Shown piece after piece: positions 1 through 7,147 of a DNA stretch of 7,179 bases. The stretch is from an uncultured Erysipelotrichaceae bacterium (GTDB lineage: Bacteria; Bacillota_I; Bacilli_A; Erysipelotrichales; Erysipelotrichaceae). Location: positions 1-7,179 of the forward strand of contig CADBPK010000041.1 of the NCBI GenBank assembly GCA_902796465.1. The letters are read 5' to 3'. The notes below the pieces were generated by a model. That model was not told the origin of the DNA. It saw only the letters and a list, made by a program, of their open reading frames with translations, and did no database searches. Every line of letters begins with the position of its first letter. Position 1 is the stretch's first letter. Position numbers and translations under genes: made by a program.

Positions 1-1627
1 CTTTGCTTTCCTTCTTTTCCTCGAATATGCGGACTTCTTCCTTACCGGATAAAGATTCCATATATTCAGAATATGTTTTATCTACAAACTGCGCGGAAGT
101 GTCATCCAGTATAAGAAGTCCCGTTGCCAGCTGCGAAATGAAATAACGGTCATGCGAAACAAACAGCAGTGTGCCGGTAAAACCTTTCAGTGATTCTTCC
201 AGAGCTTCCTTTCCCGGGATATCAAGATGGTTTGTCGGTTCATCCAGAATCAGGAGATTGGAATGCTTCAGAAGCAGTTTGGCCAGGGAAAGCCTGACTT
301 TCTCACCGCCGGAAAGCACATCGACTGTTTTGAATACGTCATCCGCGGAAAACAGAAACTGCCCGAGCACACTGCGGATCGCAGTGCGGTCAAGATCCGG
401 ATATTCATCCCAGATTTCTTCCAGAACGGTCTTCCCGCTGGAGAACTGGGCCAGCTGCTGGTCAAAGTACCCCTGCTCGATCTGATGTCCGTACAGGAAA
501 TGACCGGACAGAGGCGGAACAAGTCCCATCAGGGTCTTGACGAATGTGGACTTTCCCGTCCCGTTGGGACCGATGACAGCGATCCGGTCACCCCGGCGCA
601 GTTTCATCGAGATCCGGCAGAGAACGGAATCGTAACCGATTTCCAGGTCCCTGACTTCCAGAACATTTTCCCCGCCTTTGATCTTCGGGGTAAAGCGGGC
701 ATGGAATGTTTTCTCATCTGCCTTTTCCGGTTCGATCTTATCCATGCGCTCAAGATATTTGATCTTTGACTGTGCAAAAGCAGCTTTGTTCTTTTTATAA
801 CGGAATTTTTCGATCAGTGCCTGCAGGCGGGCAATGTCTTTCTGCTGTCTTGCGTAGGCTTTCTCCTGCCGTTCCAGGTCATTCTTTTTCTGTTCGACAT
901 AAGCGGAATAGTTGCCGGCATAGCGCTTCATCCCGCCGAATTCCATTTCATATGTCACATCCGCGACCTTGTCCAGAAACATCCGGTCATGCGATACGAC
1001 AACGACTGCCTTTGGATATTTGCGGATATAGCCTTCCAGCCATTCGATCGCATTGAGATCCAGATGATTGGTAGGCTCGTCAAGCAGGAGGATATCCGGC
1101 TTTGAAAGCAGCAGCCTGACAAAAGCGATCCGCGTTTTCTGGCCGCCGGAGAATTCCCCGATCTTTTTGTGAAGATCTTCCGGTGAAAATCCGAAACGGG
1201 TGAAGACTGTCTTCATTTCCGCTTCCCAGTTATATCCGTTATATGCTTCAAATTCCTCCTGCAGGACTGCGTACTGGTTCAGAACCTTTTCCGATGCGTC
1301 TTCCTGCATCGTTTCTTCCAGCTGGTGCATCTTTTCCTGCAGGTCAAAAACATGACGGTAGATCGTCATCAGTTCCTCTTCTACCGTCCACTCATCATGT
1401 TCCAGGACTTTCTGGGCAAGATACCCGATCGTCACATGGTTTGCTTTAGTTATATTTCCTTTATCAAAGTTTTCTTCTCCGCACATACAGCGCAGAAAAG
1501 TGGTCTTGCCGCATCCGTTCCGTCCCACGATCGCTATTTTTTCTGTTCCTTTGATCTCGAAGATCACATCTTCAAAGATCGTTTCAGCACCGTAGTACTT
1601 AGATGCCCTGGCGGCCTGATACAGCAT
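1..1627 (-). CDS. ABC-F family ATPase, YdiF/Uup-like, C-terminus beyond left edge
   Basis: Soluble tandem ABC ATPase with no membrane domain. ABC-F proteins bind the ribosomal E site and help stalled or idle ribosomes; a few give antibiotic resistance. The minus-strand frame is open from ATG 1627 to the left edge (542 codons, no stop). NBD1 has Walker A GRNGCGKT (35-42), signature SGGQ (160-163), Walker B running into DEPTNHLD (183-190) and H-switch SHDR (212-215). A charged, helical, lysine-rich linker of about 100 residues follows. NBD2 has GPNGTGKS (353-360), SGGE (439-442), DEPTNHLD (462-469) and SHDR (491-494). Both sites keep the catalytic glutamates (E184, E463), so both should hydrolyse ATP. 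Shine-Dalgarno GAGGTG lies just upstream and overlaps the licD stop, seven bases before the start. The linker is not unusually long, which favours a housekeeping YdiF-like role over resistance. How much of the C-terminus is missing cannot be seen. Confidence 0.95.
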   Translation of the reverse strand, partial: MLYQAARASKYYGAETIFEDVIFEIKGTEKIAIVGRNGCGKTTFLRCMCGEENFDKGNITKANHVTIGYLAQKVLEHDEWTVEEELMTIYRHVFDLQEKMHQLEETMQEDASEKVLNQYAVLQEEFEAYNGYNWEAEMKTVFTRFGFSPEDLHKKIGEFSGGQKTRIAFVRLLLSKPDILLLDEPTNHLDLNAIEWLEGYIRKYPKAVVVVSHDRMFLDKVADVTYEMEFGGMKRYAGNYSAYVEQKKNDLERQEKAYARQQKDIARLQALIEKFRYKKNKAAFAQSKIKYLERMDKIEPEKADEKTFHARFTPKIKGGENVLEVRDLEIGYDSVLCRISMKLRRGDRIAVIGPNGTGKSTFVKTLMGLVPPLSGHFLYGHQIEQGYFDQQLAQFSSGKTVLEEIWDEYPDLDRTAIRSVLGQFLFSADDVFKTVDVLSGGEKVRLSLAKLLLKHSNLLILDEPTNHLDIPGKEALEESLKGFTGTLLFVSHDRYFISQLATGLLILDDTSAQFVDKTYSEYMESLSGKEEVRIFEEKKESK

Positions 1628-1634
1628 AGTCACC

Positions 1635-2462
1635 TCATAATCTGATATCTGTGATGTGTTTGGCAAAGCGCTTGTTTTCCGGCGGAAACTGCATATAGCT
1701 GTCCCCGAAATACCTGCGCAGATAAACATCATATTGGTTTGGCACCGGCAGATATGTATCCTCAAACGGCACATATTTTACCGGCAGCAATTCTTCTTTT
1801 GTGAAATTATACGGCGGATAAAAGCCGTTCCAGAGCCATGTCAGCTCAAAGCCGACATATTCTGTATTGGTCTTTCTCGCAGCGCGGGCATATCTGCGCG
1901 CGTTCCATACGATCAGCTTTTTGATATGCACCGGATTGATATGCAGATAATTATCCGCAATGATCTCCGGCACCATCAGTAAATAATTGGCGATGCGGTA
2001 TCCGATCCCCGTCATTTTATTCAGACTGACGGAATCGTACGCAAAAATATCGATGAAAAGTCCGTCGCATCCTTCATATCCCGTACAGCGGTTGGACAGC
2101 AGTTTGTTCGCCTCCTCCAGATATGTTCCCTTCAGACGGATCTTGATATTCGGAATCAGGACATTATAGCGTTTATCGTTTTCAAAGCACTGAAAAAGAT
2201 ATTTGTCCGGCAGATGCTTCAGCGCCTCCAGAAGACGGTCATAGTCCTCCCTCAGGACACCGATATCCGCATCATCATCCCATGGGATAAATCCTTTGTG
2301 CCGGATCGCCCCGAGGGCACTGCCGCCATTCAGAAAATAAGGAATGGAGTATTCCTTCAGAACTTTATCAACATCCTTTAACATTGACAGCAGGACATTC
2401 TGCACGTCTCTTACCGTGATCACGCTGCCGTCAGGATTTTCTTTCAGTACATACTGTTCCAT
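1635..2462 (-). CDS. LicD family protein (putative phosphotransferase for cell-surface glycopolymer)
   Basis: 275-residue protein of the LicD family, which has a nucleotidyltransferase fold. Characterised members move phosphocholine from CDP-choline to teichoic acid or lipooligosaccharide sugars; many homologues have unknown donors. Family marks seen are NGGSALGAIRHKGFIPWDDD at residues 45-64, whose aspartates (62-64 and D66) should bind metal, then GLFIDIFAYD (134-143), and a C-terminal block with VPFEDTYLPVP and YLRRYFGDSY. There is no signal peptide or clear membrane segment, so it should be cytoplasmic. ATG 2462 follows purine-rich AAGAGG and AAGGGA stretches suited to ribosome binding. 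It starts 21 nt after asnS and its TGA sits inside the Shine-Dalgarno of the ABC-F gene, so it is probably cotranscribed. No licA/licC-type choline uptake or activation gene and no glycosyltransferase lies nearby, so substrate and acceptor cannot be named. Confidence 0.88.
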   Translation of the reverse strand: MEQYVLKENPDGSVITVRDVQNVLLSMLKDVDKVLKEYSIPYFLNGGSALGAIRHKGFIPWDDDADIGVLREDYDRLLEALKHLPDKYLFQCFENDKRYNVLIPNIKIRLKGTYLEEANKLLSNRCTGYEGCDGLFIDIFAYDSVSLNKMTGIGYRIANYLLMVPEIIADNYLHINPVHIKKLIVWNARRYARAARKTNTEYVGFELTWLWNGFYPPYNFTKEELLPVKYVPFEDTYLPVPNQYDVYLRRYFGDSYMQFPPENKRFAKHITDIRL

Positions 2463-2483
2463 TCCCTTTTTCCTCTTCTTTTA

Positions 2484-3872
2484 TCAGAACTGCAGATTCT
2501 TCGGTGTTCTTGCGAACGGAATGACGTCACGGATATTTTCCATACCTGTCACGTACATAACAAGACGTTCAAAGCCCAGACCGAAACCGGCATGCATACA
2601 GCCGCCGTAACGGCGGAGGTCCAGATACCACTGGTATCCTTCCGGATTCATGCCGAGCTTCCACATCTTTTCCTGCAGGACATCGAGACGTTCTTCCCTC
2701 TGCGAACCGCCGACGAGCTCTCCGACACCCGGCACGAGCAGGTCACACGCCGCAACGGTTTTGCCGTCATCGTTCAGACGCATGTAGAATGCCTTGATTT
2801 CTGTCGGGTAGTCAATGAGGAAAACCGGACCGTTTACGACCTTTTCACAAAGGTATCTTTCGTGTTCCGTATTCAGATCCATTCCCCATTCGATCTTGTT
2901 GTTTTCAAATTTGACATCGGCGTTTTTCAGGATCTCAATCGCTTCGGTATATGTCATTCTTCTGAAATCTGAATTCTTAACTTTTTCAAGACGCTCCATC
3001 AATGTTGTATCGATGCGTTCATTGAAGAATTTCATTTCTTCCGGACATGCCGCAAGGACATATTCGATACAGTATTTCACCATATCCTCGATGACATCCA
3101 TATCATACGCAAGATCCGCAAATGCCATTTCCGGTTCAATCATCCAGAATTCAGCCGCGTGTGTTGTTGTGTTGGAGTTTTCGGCACGGAAGGTCGGACC
3201 GAATGTATAGACATCGCGGAAAGCCAGCGCAAAAGCTTCAGCCTGCAGCTGTCCGCTGACAGTCAGCGAGGCATGCTTTCCGAAGAAGTCTTCTTCATAC
3301 TTGTCATCCTGCCGTGTTGTTACGGTAAAGGTCTCTCCGGCGCCTTCAGCATCTGCACCGGTAATGATCGGTGTGTTGACATATACAAACCCCTGGCTCT
3401 GGAAGAATTCATGAATCGCCATAGCCAGACAGCTCCTGACACGGAATACGGCCGAGAATGTGTTGGTACGCGGACGGAGATGTCCGATCTCGCGCAGGTA
3501 TTCAAAAGAATGACGCTTCTTCTGCAGCGGATAGCTGTTGTCGCATGCACCTTCCAGCGTAACCCCTGTAACATGGATCTCAAAAGGCTGCTTCATATCC
3601 GGTGTCACAACGTATTTTCCGATCACGGAGATCGCCGTTCCTGTCAGATATTTTGTGACCTCGTCATAATTTGCCAGCGTTTCACGGTCATACACCAGCT
3701 GTGCATTCTGATAATATGTTCCGTCGTTCAGGGCGATAAAAGAAACGTTCTTTCCGGCACGGTTTGTGCGGATCCATCCCTGAAGCTGAATATATTCCAC
3801 CTGGTCTTTTTCCAGCTCTGTCCCTTCACTTGTAAGCTGATAAAGCTCACGGATACTCATTTCTGTAGGCAT
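2484..3872 (-). CDS. asnS: Asparaginyl-tRNA synthetase
   Basis: Class IIb aminoacyl-tRNA synthetase that activates asparagine with ATP and charges tRNA-Asn in the cytoplasm; 462 residues, normal for bacterial AsnRS. An N-terminal OB-fold anticodon-binding domain (about residues 28-108, with [15 protein letters not shown]) precedes the catalytic core. Motif 2 is [15 protein letters not shown] (228-242), followed by MIEPEMAF. The ATP-site segment [15 protein letters not shown] spans 381-395 and motif 3 is GFGLGFER (429-436), ending in the AsnRS-like [21 protein letters not shown] favours AsnRS over AspRS. ATG 3872 is preferred to the Met four codons later because AAGGGGGA lies about seven bases upstream of it. 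It sits 17 nt downstream of rex, and its ribosome binding site fills that gap, so the two are probably cotranscribed. Direct charging of tRNA-Asn is implied, though GatCAB could also be present elsewhere. Confidence 0.98.
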   Translation of the reverse strand: MPTEMSIRELYQLTSEGTELEKDQVEYIQLQGWIRTNRAGKNVSFIALNDGTYYQNAQLVYDRETLANYDEVTKYLTGTAISVIGKYVVTPDMKQPFEIHVTGVTLEGACDNSYPLQKKRHSFEYLREIGHLRPRTNTFSAVFRVRSCLAMAIHEFFQSQGFVYVNTPIITGADAEGAGETFTVTTRQDDKYEEDFFGKHASLTVSGQLQAEAFALAFRDVYTFGPTFRAENSNTTTHAAEFWMIEPEMAFADLAYDMDVIEDMVKYCIEYVLAACPEEMKFFNERIDTTLMERLEKVKNSDFRRMTYTEAIEILKNADVKFENNKIEWGMDLNTEHERYLCEKVVNGPVFLIDYPTEIKAFYMRLNDDGKTVAACDLLVPGVGELVGGSQREERLDVLQEKMWKLGMNPEGYQWYLDLRRYGGCMHAGFGLGFERLVMYVTGMENIRDVIPFARTPKNLQF

Positions 3873-3889
3873 ATATAATTCCCCCTTAT

Positions 3890-4510
3890 TTATTCCTTCA
3901 TTGCATTTGTCTGAAACACCAGCTCCTGTATGCTGGACACGATGTCCATCTGACGGACAAGAATTCCCGGAGGTACCGAGAAGTGTTCCATCACGAAGCT
4001 GACAAATCCGATAATTCCGTTTTCGATCAGGAGATCGACAGTCTGCTGGACATTATCCGGTATACATAATATAGCGATCCGGCATCCCGGTGGCATTTTT
4101 TCAGGCAGATCTTTCAGATCATAGACCGGTACACCTGCATCTCCGCATTTTTCCGGATCAATATCGAATGCACAGACGATCTCTCCGACAACATGATTCC
4201 AGTTATTGTAATTCAGCAGTGCTTTTCCGAGATTACCCACTCCGACGAGAATGATCTTCTCATCAAAGCTTACCCCCAGTTCTTCGGAAAACCGCCGGAT
4301 CAGATCATCCACATTATATCCGTATCCCTGTTTTCCAAGGCTTCCCAAAAAACTGAAATCCCTGCGGATGGTCGTGGATTTGATCAGGACATAATATGCC
4401 AGTTCTTTTGACATGATCCTGTCCACACCCTCTTCCTTGAGTTTCCGCAGTGCTTTCAGATAGATCGGATATCTCTGCAATGTTGCCTTCGGCACTTTTC
4501 TGTTTGACAT
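3890..4510 (-). CDS. rex: Redox-sensing transcriptional repressor Rex
   Basis: Homodimeric repressor that binds DNA when NAD+ is high and releases it when NADH accumulates, usually controlling fermentation and respiration genes. The 206-residue length is typical. The N-terminal winged helix (about 1-78) carries the family sequence [16 protein letters not shown] and the recognition-helix region [13 protein letters not shown] (44-56). The Rossmann domain follows with GVGNLG (90-95), and FDIDP places D116 at the end of the second strand, as expected for NAD(H) rather than NADP(H). The C-terminal domain-swapping helix ends in [16 protein letters not shown]. The start is supported by AATAGG about seven bases upstream, which is modest. 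A 55-nt gap separates it from tsaD and contains a candidate extended -10 promoter and an inverted repeat, so rex may have its own start. asnS follows after 17 nt. Confidence 0.97.
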   Translation of the reverse strand: MSNRKVPKATLQRYPIYLKALRKLKEEGVDRIMSKELAYYVLIKSTTIRRDFSFLGSLGKQGYGYNVDDLIRRFSEELGVSFDEKIILVGVGNLGKALLNYNNWNHVVGEIVCAFDIDPEKCGDAGVPVYDLKDLPEKMPPGCRIAILCIPDNVQQTVDLLIENGIIGFVSFVMEHFSVPPGILVRQMDIVSSIQELVFQTNAMKE

Positions 4511-4524
4511 AAAAATACCTATTC

Positions 4525-4533
4525 ATCATATCA
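4525..4533 (-). promoter_or_regulatory. Candidate extended -10 promoter for rex-asnS-licD-ABC-F
   Basis: In the tsaD-rex gap the minus strand reads TGATATGAT, an extended -10 (TG, one base, then TATGAT, five of six to TATAAT). The hexamer 17 bases upstream is CACAAA, a poor -35, which extended -10 promoters can tolerate. A start about seven bases downstream would give a leader of only about eight bases, with AGG at its very 5' end. That is tight and lowers confidence. The alternative is simple readthrough from the tsaE promoter. Confidence 0.4.
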
Positions 4534-4557
4534 CATATCGGTGCCGGTTTGTGAAAT
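4528..4557. repeat. Imperfect inverted repeat over the rex promoter, possible operator
   Basis: On the minus strand, arm ATTTCACA (4557-4550) and arm TGTGATAT (4535-4528) are reverse complements at seven of eight bases, separated by 14 bases. Arm centres are about 22 bp apart, two helical turns, and the downstream arm overlaps the candidate -10. Half-sites TCACA/TGTGA resemble Rex half-sites but are in the opposite order to the usual TTGTGA...TCACAA, so Rex autoregulation is a guess only. Another repressor, or chance, is possible. Confidence 0.35.
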
Positions 4558-4565
4558 CTTTCGTT

Positions 4566-5588
4566 TTATGAACAATCAGTTTCTTCACACGGCATTTCCA
4601 GACCCGGATCCGCAGCGGCATCCAGTGTTCCGAAAAGACCATGCTGCCATGCAACATAAGCGCTGGCACCGATCATAGCCGCATTGTCGGTGCAGTATTT
4701 TAACGGCGGAATGATCAGTTCCGTTTCGGGAACTTCCTTCATTTCTTCTTCGATCATGACACGCAGCCGGGAATTTGCCGCGACACCACCTGCCAGCACC
4801 AGCATGGCAGGATGATATTCCTTCACTGCCTGCACAGTCTTCTTCACCAGTCCGCCCAGAGCGGTTTCCTGGAAGCACCATGCAAGATCCGCCGGATCCA
4901 CTTCATTTCCTTTCCGCTTCTCCCTGTCCGCCAGCTGCAGAACAGCCGTTTTCAGACCGGAGAACGAGAAATCGAAATCATTCTGCGTCTTCGGCACCGG
5001 CAGTGTATAGTGAGGCTTCCCTTCTTTTGCCAGTTTGTCGATCGCCGGTCCGCCCGGATATCCAAGTCCAAGAACCCTGGCAACTTTATCATAGGCTTCC
5101 CCAATGGCATCATCTGTAGTCGTTCCGATGACATTAAAATCCCAGTCATTCTTCATCCAGACCAGTTCTGTATGTCCGCCGGAAACGACCAGTGCCATCA
5201 GCGGGTACTTCAGTTCCCTGACAAACCGGTTCGCATAGATATGACCGGTCAGGTGGTGGATCGGGATGATCGGTTTGTGATACATCCAGGCAAGTGTTTT
5301 TGCGGCCTGGACACCGACATGCAGGGAACCGACAAGACCCGGTCCCTGTGTATAAGCTATCGCATCGATTTCTTCCATACTGCAGCCGGACTGTTCAATT
5401 CCCTCCGCAATAACAGCAGAGATATTCTCGACATGGATCCGGCTGGCGACTTCGGGAACTACACCGCCGAATTTCGTATGTACATCGATCTGGGATGACA
5501 CGACATTGGAAAGTATTCTGCAGCCGTCTTCTATGACAGCGCATGCCGTTTCATCGCAGCTCGATTCAATTGCCAGTATTATCGTCAT
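4566..5588 (-). CDS. tsaD: tRNA N6-threonylcarbamoyltransferase TsaD (t6A37 synthesis)
   Basis: Catalytic subunit that transfers threonylcarbamoyl from threonylcarbamoyl-AMP to A37 of ANN-decoding tRNAs; works with TsaB and TsaE in the cytoplasm and belongs to the ASKHA/Kae1 fold. Visible marks are AIESSCDETACAV (6-18), HKPIIPIHHLTGHI with the metal-binding pair H112/H116, SGGHT (136-140), GEAYDKVAR and GYPGGP (163-181), GGVAANS (267-273), and D301 in the final metal motif CTDNAAM. ATG 5588 is chosen: GGAGGA lies seven bases upstream. An in-frame TTG at 5603 would add five residues but overlaps that ribosome binding site. This gives 340 residues, normal for bacterial TsaD. The start overlaps the end of rimI by 23 bases, implying coupling. 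Downstream is a 55-nt gap to rex. The TsaC partner that makes threonylcarbamoyl-AMP is not in the window. Confidence 0.97.
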   Translation of the reverse strand: MTIILAIESSCDETACAVIEDGCRILSNVVSSQIDVHTKFGGVVPEVASRIHVENISAVIAEGIEQSGCSMEEIDAIAYTQGPGLVGSLHVGVQAAKTLAWMYHKPIIPIHHLTGHIYANRFVRELKYPLMALVVSGGHTELVWMKNDWDFNVIGTTTDDAIGEAYDKVARVLGLGYPGGPAIDKLAKEGKPHYTLPVPKTQNDFDFSFSGLKTAVLQLADREKRKGNEVDPADLAWCFQETALGGLVKKTVQAVKEYHPAMLVLAGGVAANSRLRVMIEEEMKEVPETELIIPPLKYCTDNAAMIGASAYVAWQHGLFGTLDAAADPGLEMPCEETDCS

Positions 5589-6033
5589 ATTCCAATCCTC
5601 CAAGCGGTTTGATCATAAGGTACGCGTCTGTGCCGTCTTCATAATAGTTCCTGCGTACGGCAGCGTTGATAAAATCGTTCTTTTCATAAAGCGTGATCGC
5701 CGGCGTGTTGTCGATGCGGACTTCCAGCGTTATATTTTCGCAGTTCAGCCGAACCGCTTCCCTGATGCAGTGCTGCAGAAGCTCCTGCCCGCATCCCTGA
5801 CGCTGAAACTCCTTCGAAACACCGATATTGGCGATCTGGGCCTGGTCATACAGGATCCACAGATCCGCATATCCGGCAGTCCGGCCGTCTTTTTCCAGAA
5901 TAAATACCTGCGCAAAGGGATTCTCATGCAGCTCATAATGATATTGGTCCTCCGGCCAGGGATTCTCCGGGAATAGTTCTTTCTCCATTCCCAGGATCAC
6001 CGGCAGGTCTTCATCCATCATTTCCCGGATCAT
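5566..6033 (-). CDS. rimI: Ribosomal-protein-S18-alanine N-acetyltransferase (RimI-like GNAT)
   Basis: GNAT-fold enzyme moving acetyl from acetyl-CoA to an N-terminal amine; the Enterobacterial enzyme acts on Ala1 of ribosomal protein S18, and other RimI proteins have broader N-terminal targets. The 155-residue protein opens with IREMMDEDLPVILGMEKELF. Acetyl-CoA motif A is QRQGCG (77-82), after IANIGVSKEF. E105 in LEVRIDN and Y117 in TLYEKNDF match the general base and acid positions of RimI. ATG 6033 is chosen because it overlaps the tsaB TGA as ATGA and gives the family's usual N-terminus; the frame stays open 25 codons further upstream, but that would lie inside tsaB. No strong ribosome binding site precedes it, consistent with translation coupled to tsaB. 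It overlaps the tsaD start by 23 bases. The location within the tsa genes is the common arrangement in Firmicutes. Confidence 0.93.
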   Translation of the reverse strand: MIREMMDEDLPVILGMEKELFPENPWPEDQYHYELHENPFAQVFILEKDGRTAGYADLWILYDQAQIANIGVSKEFQRQGCGQELLQHCIREAVRLNCENITLEVRIDNTPAITLYEKNDFINAAVRRNYYEDGTDAYLMIKPLGGLEYDDNTGN

Positions 6034-6623
6034 TTTTTTACCATATAATCCGATGTGGATTTCAGATATTCCGGTGTAAGCAGATGGACATTCTCCACTG
6101 CCTTCCACTCGTTCTTCAGTGCCAGAAAGTTTTCCGCAAGATCCGGATAATTGTCCGGCAGGCCGGCAAGATGACCATCGCCGATAACAATGTCTTCATC
6201 CGACAATTCTATCTCATTGAGGGGAACAGCAGCGGTTTCCGTCAGCGGCTTCCCGTCATGAAAACGTGCCGTATAAGCCCTTTTGCCTCTTGCATCCAGC
6301 AGAACGGTGCAGTCTTTCTTTCCGGCATAGAGCTGCAGCGTTTCCAATGTATATAATTGCTTTCCGGCCATAGCACAGAATACTTTTGCAATGGTCATAG
6401 CAATTCTGACACCGGTGAAACTGCCCGGACCTTTAGTGATGACCACATTATCGATATCTTCCGGCCGTATATTGTTATCTTCTGTCATCTTTGTTATGAC
6501 AGGGAAAATATATTCCGATTGTTTTTTCCAGCAGTCTTCCTGCACAGATGCGATCACCTGATCATCCTTGATCATGGAGACCGCCAGGAATTTATGACTG
6601 GTATCCATACATAATGTAATCAT
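6030..6623 (-). CDS. tsaB: t6A synthesis scaffold protein TsaB
   Basis: Inactive TsaD paralogue that forms a heterodimer with TsaD and helps recruit TsaE; needed for t6A37 in tRNA. The N-terminal ASKHA half is clear: CMDTSHKFLAVSM (5-17) and KGPGSFTGVRIAMTIAK (64-80), the family signature. It lacks the metal-binding histidine pair of TsaD, as expected. At 197 residues it is shorter than the roughly 230 of Escherichia coli and Bacillus subtilis TsaB, with a reduced C-terminal half; the alignment still ends in a plausible tail before the ATGA junction with rimI. ATG 6623 overlaps the tsaE TGA as ATGA, and GGAGG sits seven bases upstream inside the end of tsaE. It lies between tsaE and rimI, the usual Firmicute order, which supports the call independently. 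Confidence 0.95.
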   Translation of the reverse strand: MITLCMDTSHKFLAVSMIKDDQVIASVQEDCWKKQSEYIFPVITKMTEDNNIRPEDIDNVVITKGPGSFTGVRIAMTIAKVFCAMAGKQLYTLETLQLYAGKKDCTVLLDARGKRAYTARFHDGKPLTETAAVPLNEIELSDEDIVIGDGHLAGLPDNYPDLAENFLALKNEWKAVENVHLLTPEYLKSTSDYMVKK

Positions 6624-7072
6624 GCGATTTCCTCCAGCAGTTCTTCATATTGTTTTCCATATGCCTTCATATGAAAATTACGAGCGTCGTTTTCCAGCAG
6701 GTTGACAGATATTTCAAGATATTCCTCCGGGATCAGATCCGGTACGTACTGTGCCCATTCGATCACGGTTACGCCGTCGTCATCGAGGAGTTCTTCAAAA
6801 CCGAGATCCTGGGAAATGCCTTCCAGACGGTATGCGTCAATATGATAGAGCGTCATATCCCCATGATAGATCTTCAGAATCGTAAATGTGGGACTCGTGA
6901 CATTCTTTTTGATATTAAGCCCTTTTGCAATTCCCTGTGTAAGCGTGGTTTTTCCGGCTCCGAGATCTCCGTCAAGCAGGATAACCATATTTCCTTTCAG
7001 ATGTGATCCTATCTTTTCACCAAGCAGATGTGTTTCTTCCCTGCTGTTCGTCTGTGTACTGTATTCGTGCAT
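6620..7072 (-). CDS. tsaE: t6A synthesis ATPase TsaE
   Basis: P-loop ATPase that binds the TsaB-TsaD dimer and is needed for repeated rounds of t6A formation. The 150-residue length is typical. Visible motifs are Walker A GDLGAGKT (35-42), the switch-like TSPTFTILKIYH (59-70), HIDAYRL (77-83) with Mg-site candidate D79, and VIEWA with E105/W106. ATG 7072 is preceded by AGAGGA about four to five bases upstream, a slightly short but acceptable spacing. It is the first gene of the leftward cluster: an extended -10 sits just upstream and an intrinsic terminator separates it from the 5S rRNA end at the right edge. The end overlaps tsaB by the ATGA motif. Confidence 0.97.
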   Translation of the reverse strand: MHEYSTQTNSREETHLLGEKIGSHLKGNMVILLDGDLGAGKTTLTQGIAKGLNIKKNVTSPTFTILKIYHGDMTLYHIDAYRLEGISQDLGFEELLDDDGVTVIEWAQYVPDLIPEEYLEISVNLLENDARNFHMKAYGKQYEELLEEIA

Positions 7073-7093
7073 TGTATCCTCTCATTTCTGCCC

Positions 7094-7102
7094 ATAATAT
7101 CA
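7094..7102 (-). promoter_or_regulatory. Candidate extended -10 promoter for the tsaE cluster
   Basis: The minus strand reads TGATATTAT, an extended -10 with TATTAT (five of six to consensus). The hexamer 17 bases upstream lies in the T-tract of the terminator (TTTTTT), a weak -35. A start about seven bases downstream, near 7087, would leave a 15-nt leader holding the AGAGGA ribosome binding site. Position between a terminator and the first gene makes it plausible. The core GTGATAT is shared with the candidate rex promoter. Confidence 0.55.
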
Positions 7103-7114
7103 CTTTTGCAGAAG

Positions 7115-7139
7115 AAAAAAAAGGACATCGGAGATGTCC
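7115..7139 (-). terminator. Intrinsic terminator after the 5S rRNA
   Basis: On the minus strand a perfect 7-bp stem, GGACATC with GATGTCC, closes a 3-nt TCC loop (7139-7123) and is followed at once by eight T residues (7122-7115). This is a textbook Rho-independent terminator for leftward transcription. It lies about nine bases past the inferred 5S end, so it probably ends an rRNA operon and insulates tsaE. On the plus strand the A-tract precedes the stem, so it would not work there. Confidence 0.88.
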
Positions 7140-7147
7140 AGATAAAT

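Noticed and set aside
227..769. 180-codon plus-strand open frame opposite the ABC-F gene
   Set aside because: It is antisense to NBD2 of the ABC-F protein, whose motifs are all intact. No family features are seen in its translation.
3159..3878. 239-codon plus-strand open frame opposite asnS
   Set aside because: It lies wholly within the strongly supported asnS gene on the other strand, has a low-complexity, cysteine-rich translation and no recognisable family. It is an antisense shadow.
4511..4565. Canonical Rex operator upstream of rex
   Set aside because: Only separate TGTGA/TCACA half-sites are present, in the wrong order and with 14-base spacing. The standard palindrome TTGTGA...TCACAA is not found.
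4812..5498. 228-codon plus-strand open frame opposite tsaD
   Set aside because: It is antisense to the conserved core of tsaD and has no ribosome binding site or family motif that I recognise.
5589..5603. TTG start for tsaD at 5603
   Set aside because: The TTG abuts and its second to fourth codons contain the GGAGGA that serves ATG 5588, and the TsaD family begins at the IILAIESSCDET segment.
6034..6108. Upstream in-frame start for rimI at 6108, adding 25 residues
   Set aside because: The extra residues lie inside tsaB, do not resemble a RimI N-terminus, and the ATGA junction at 6033 is the normal operon arrangement.
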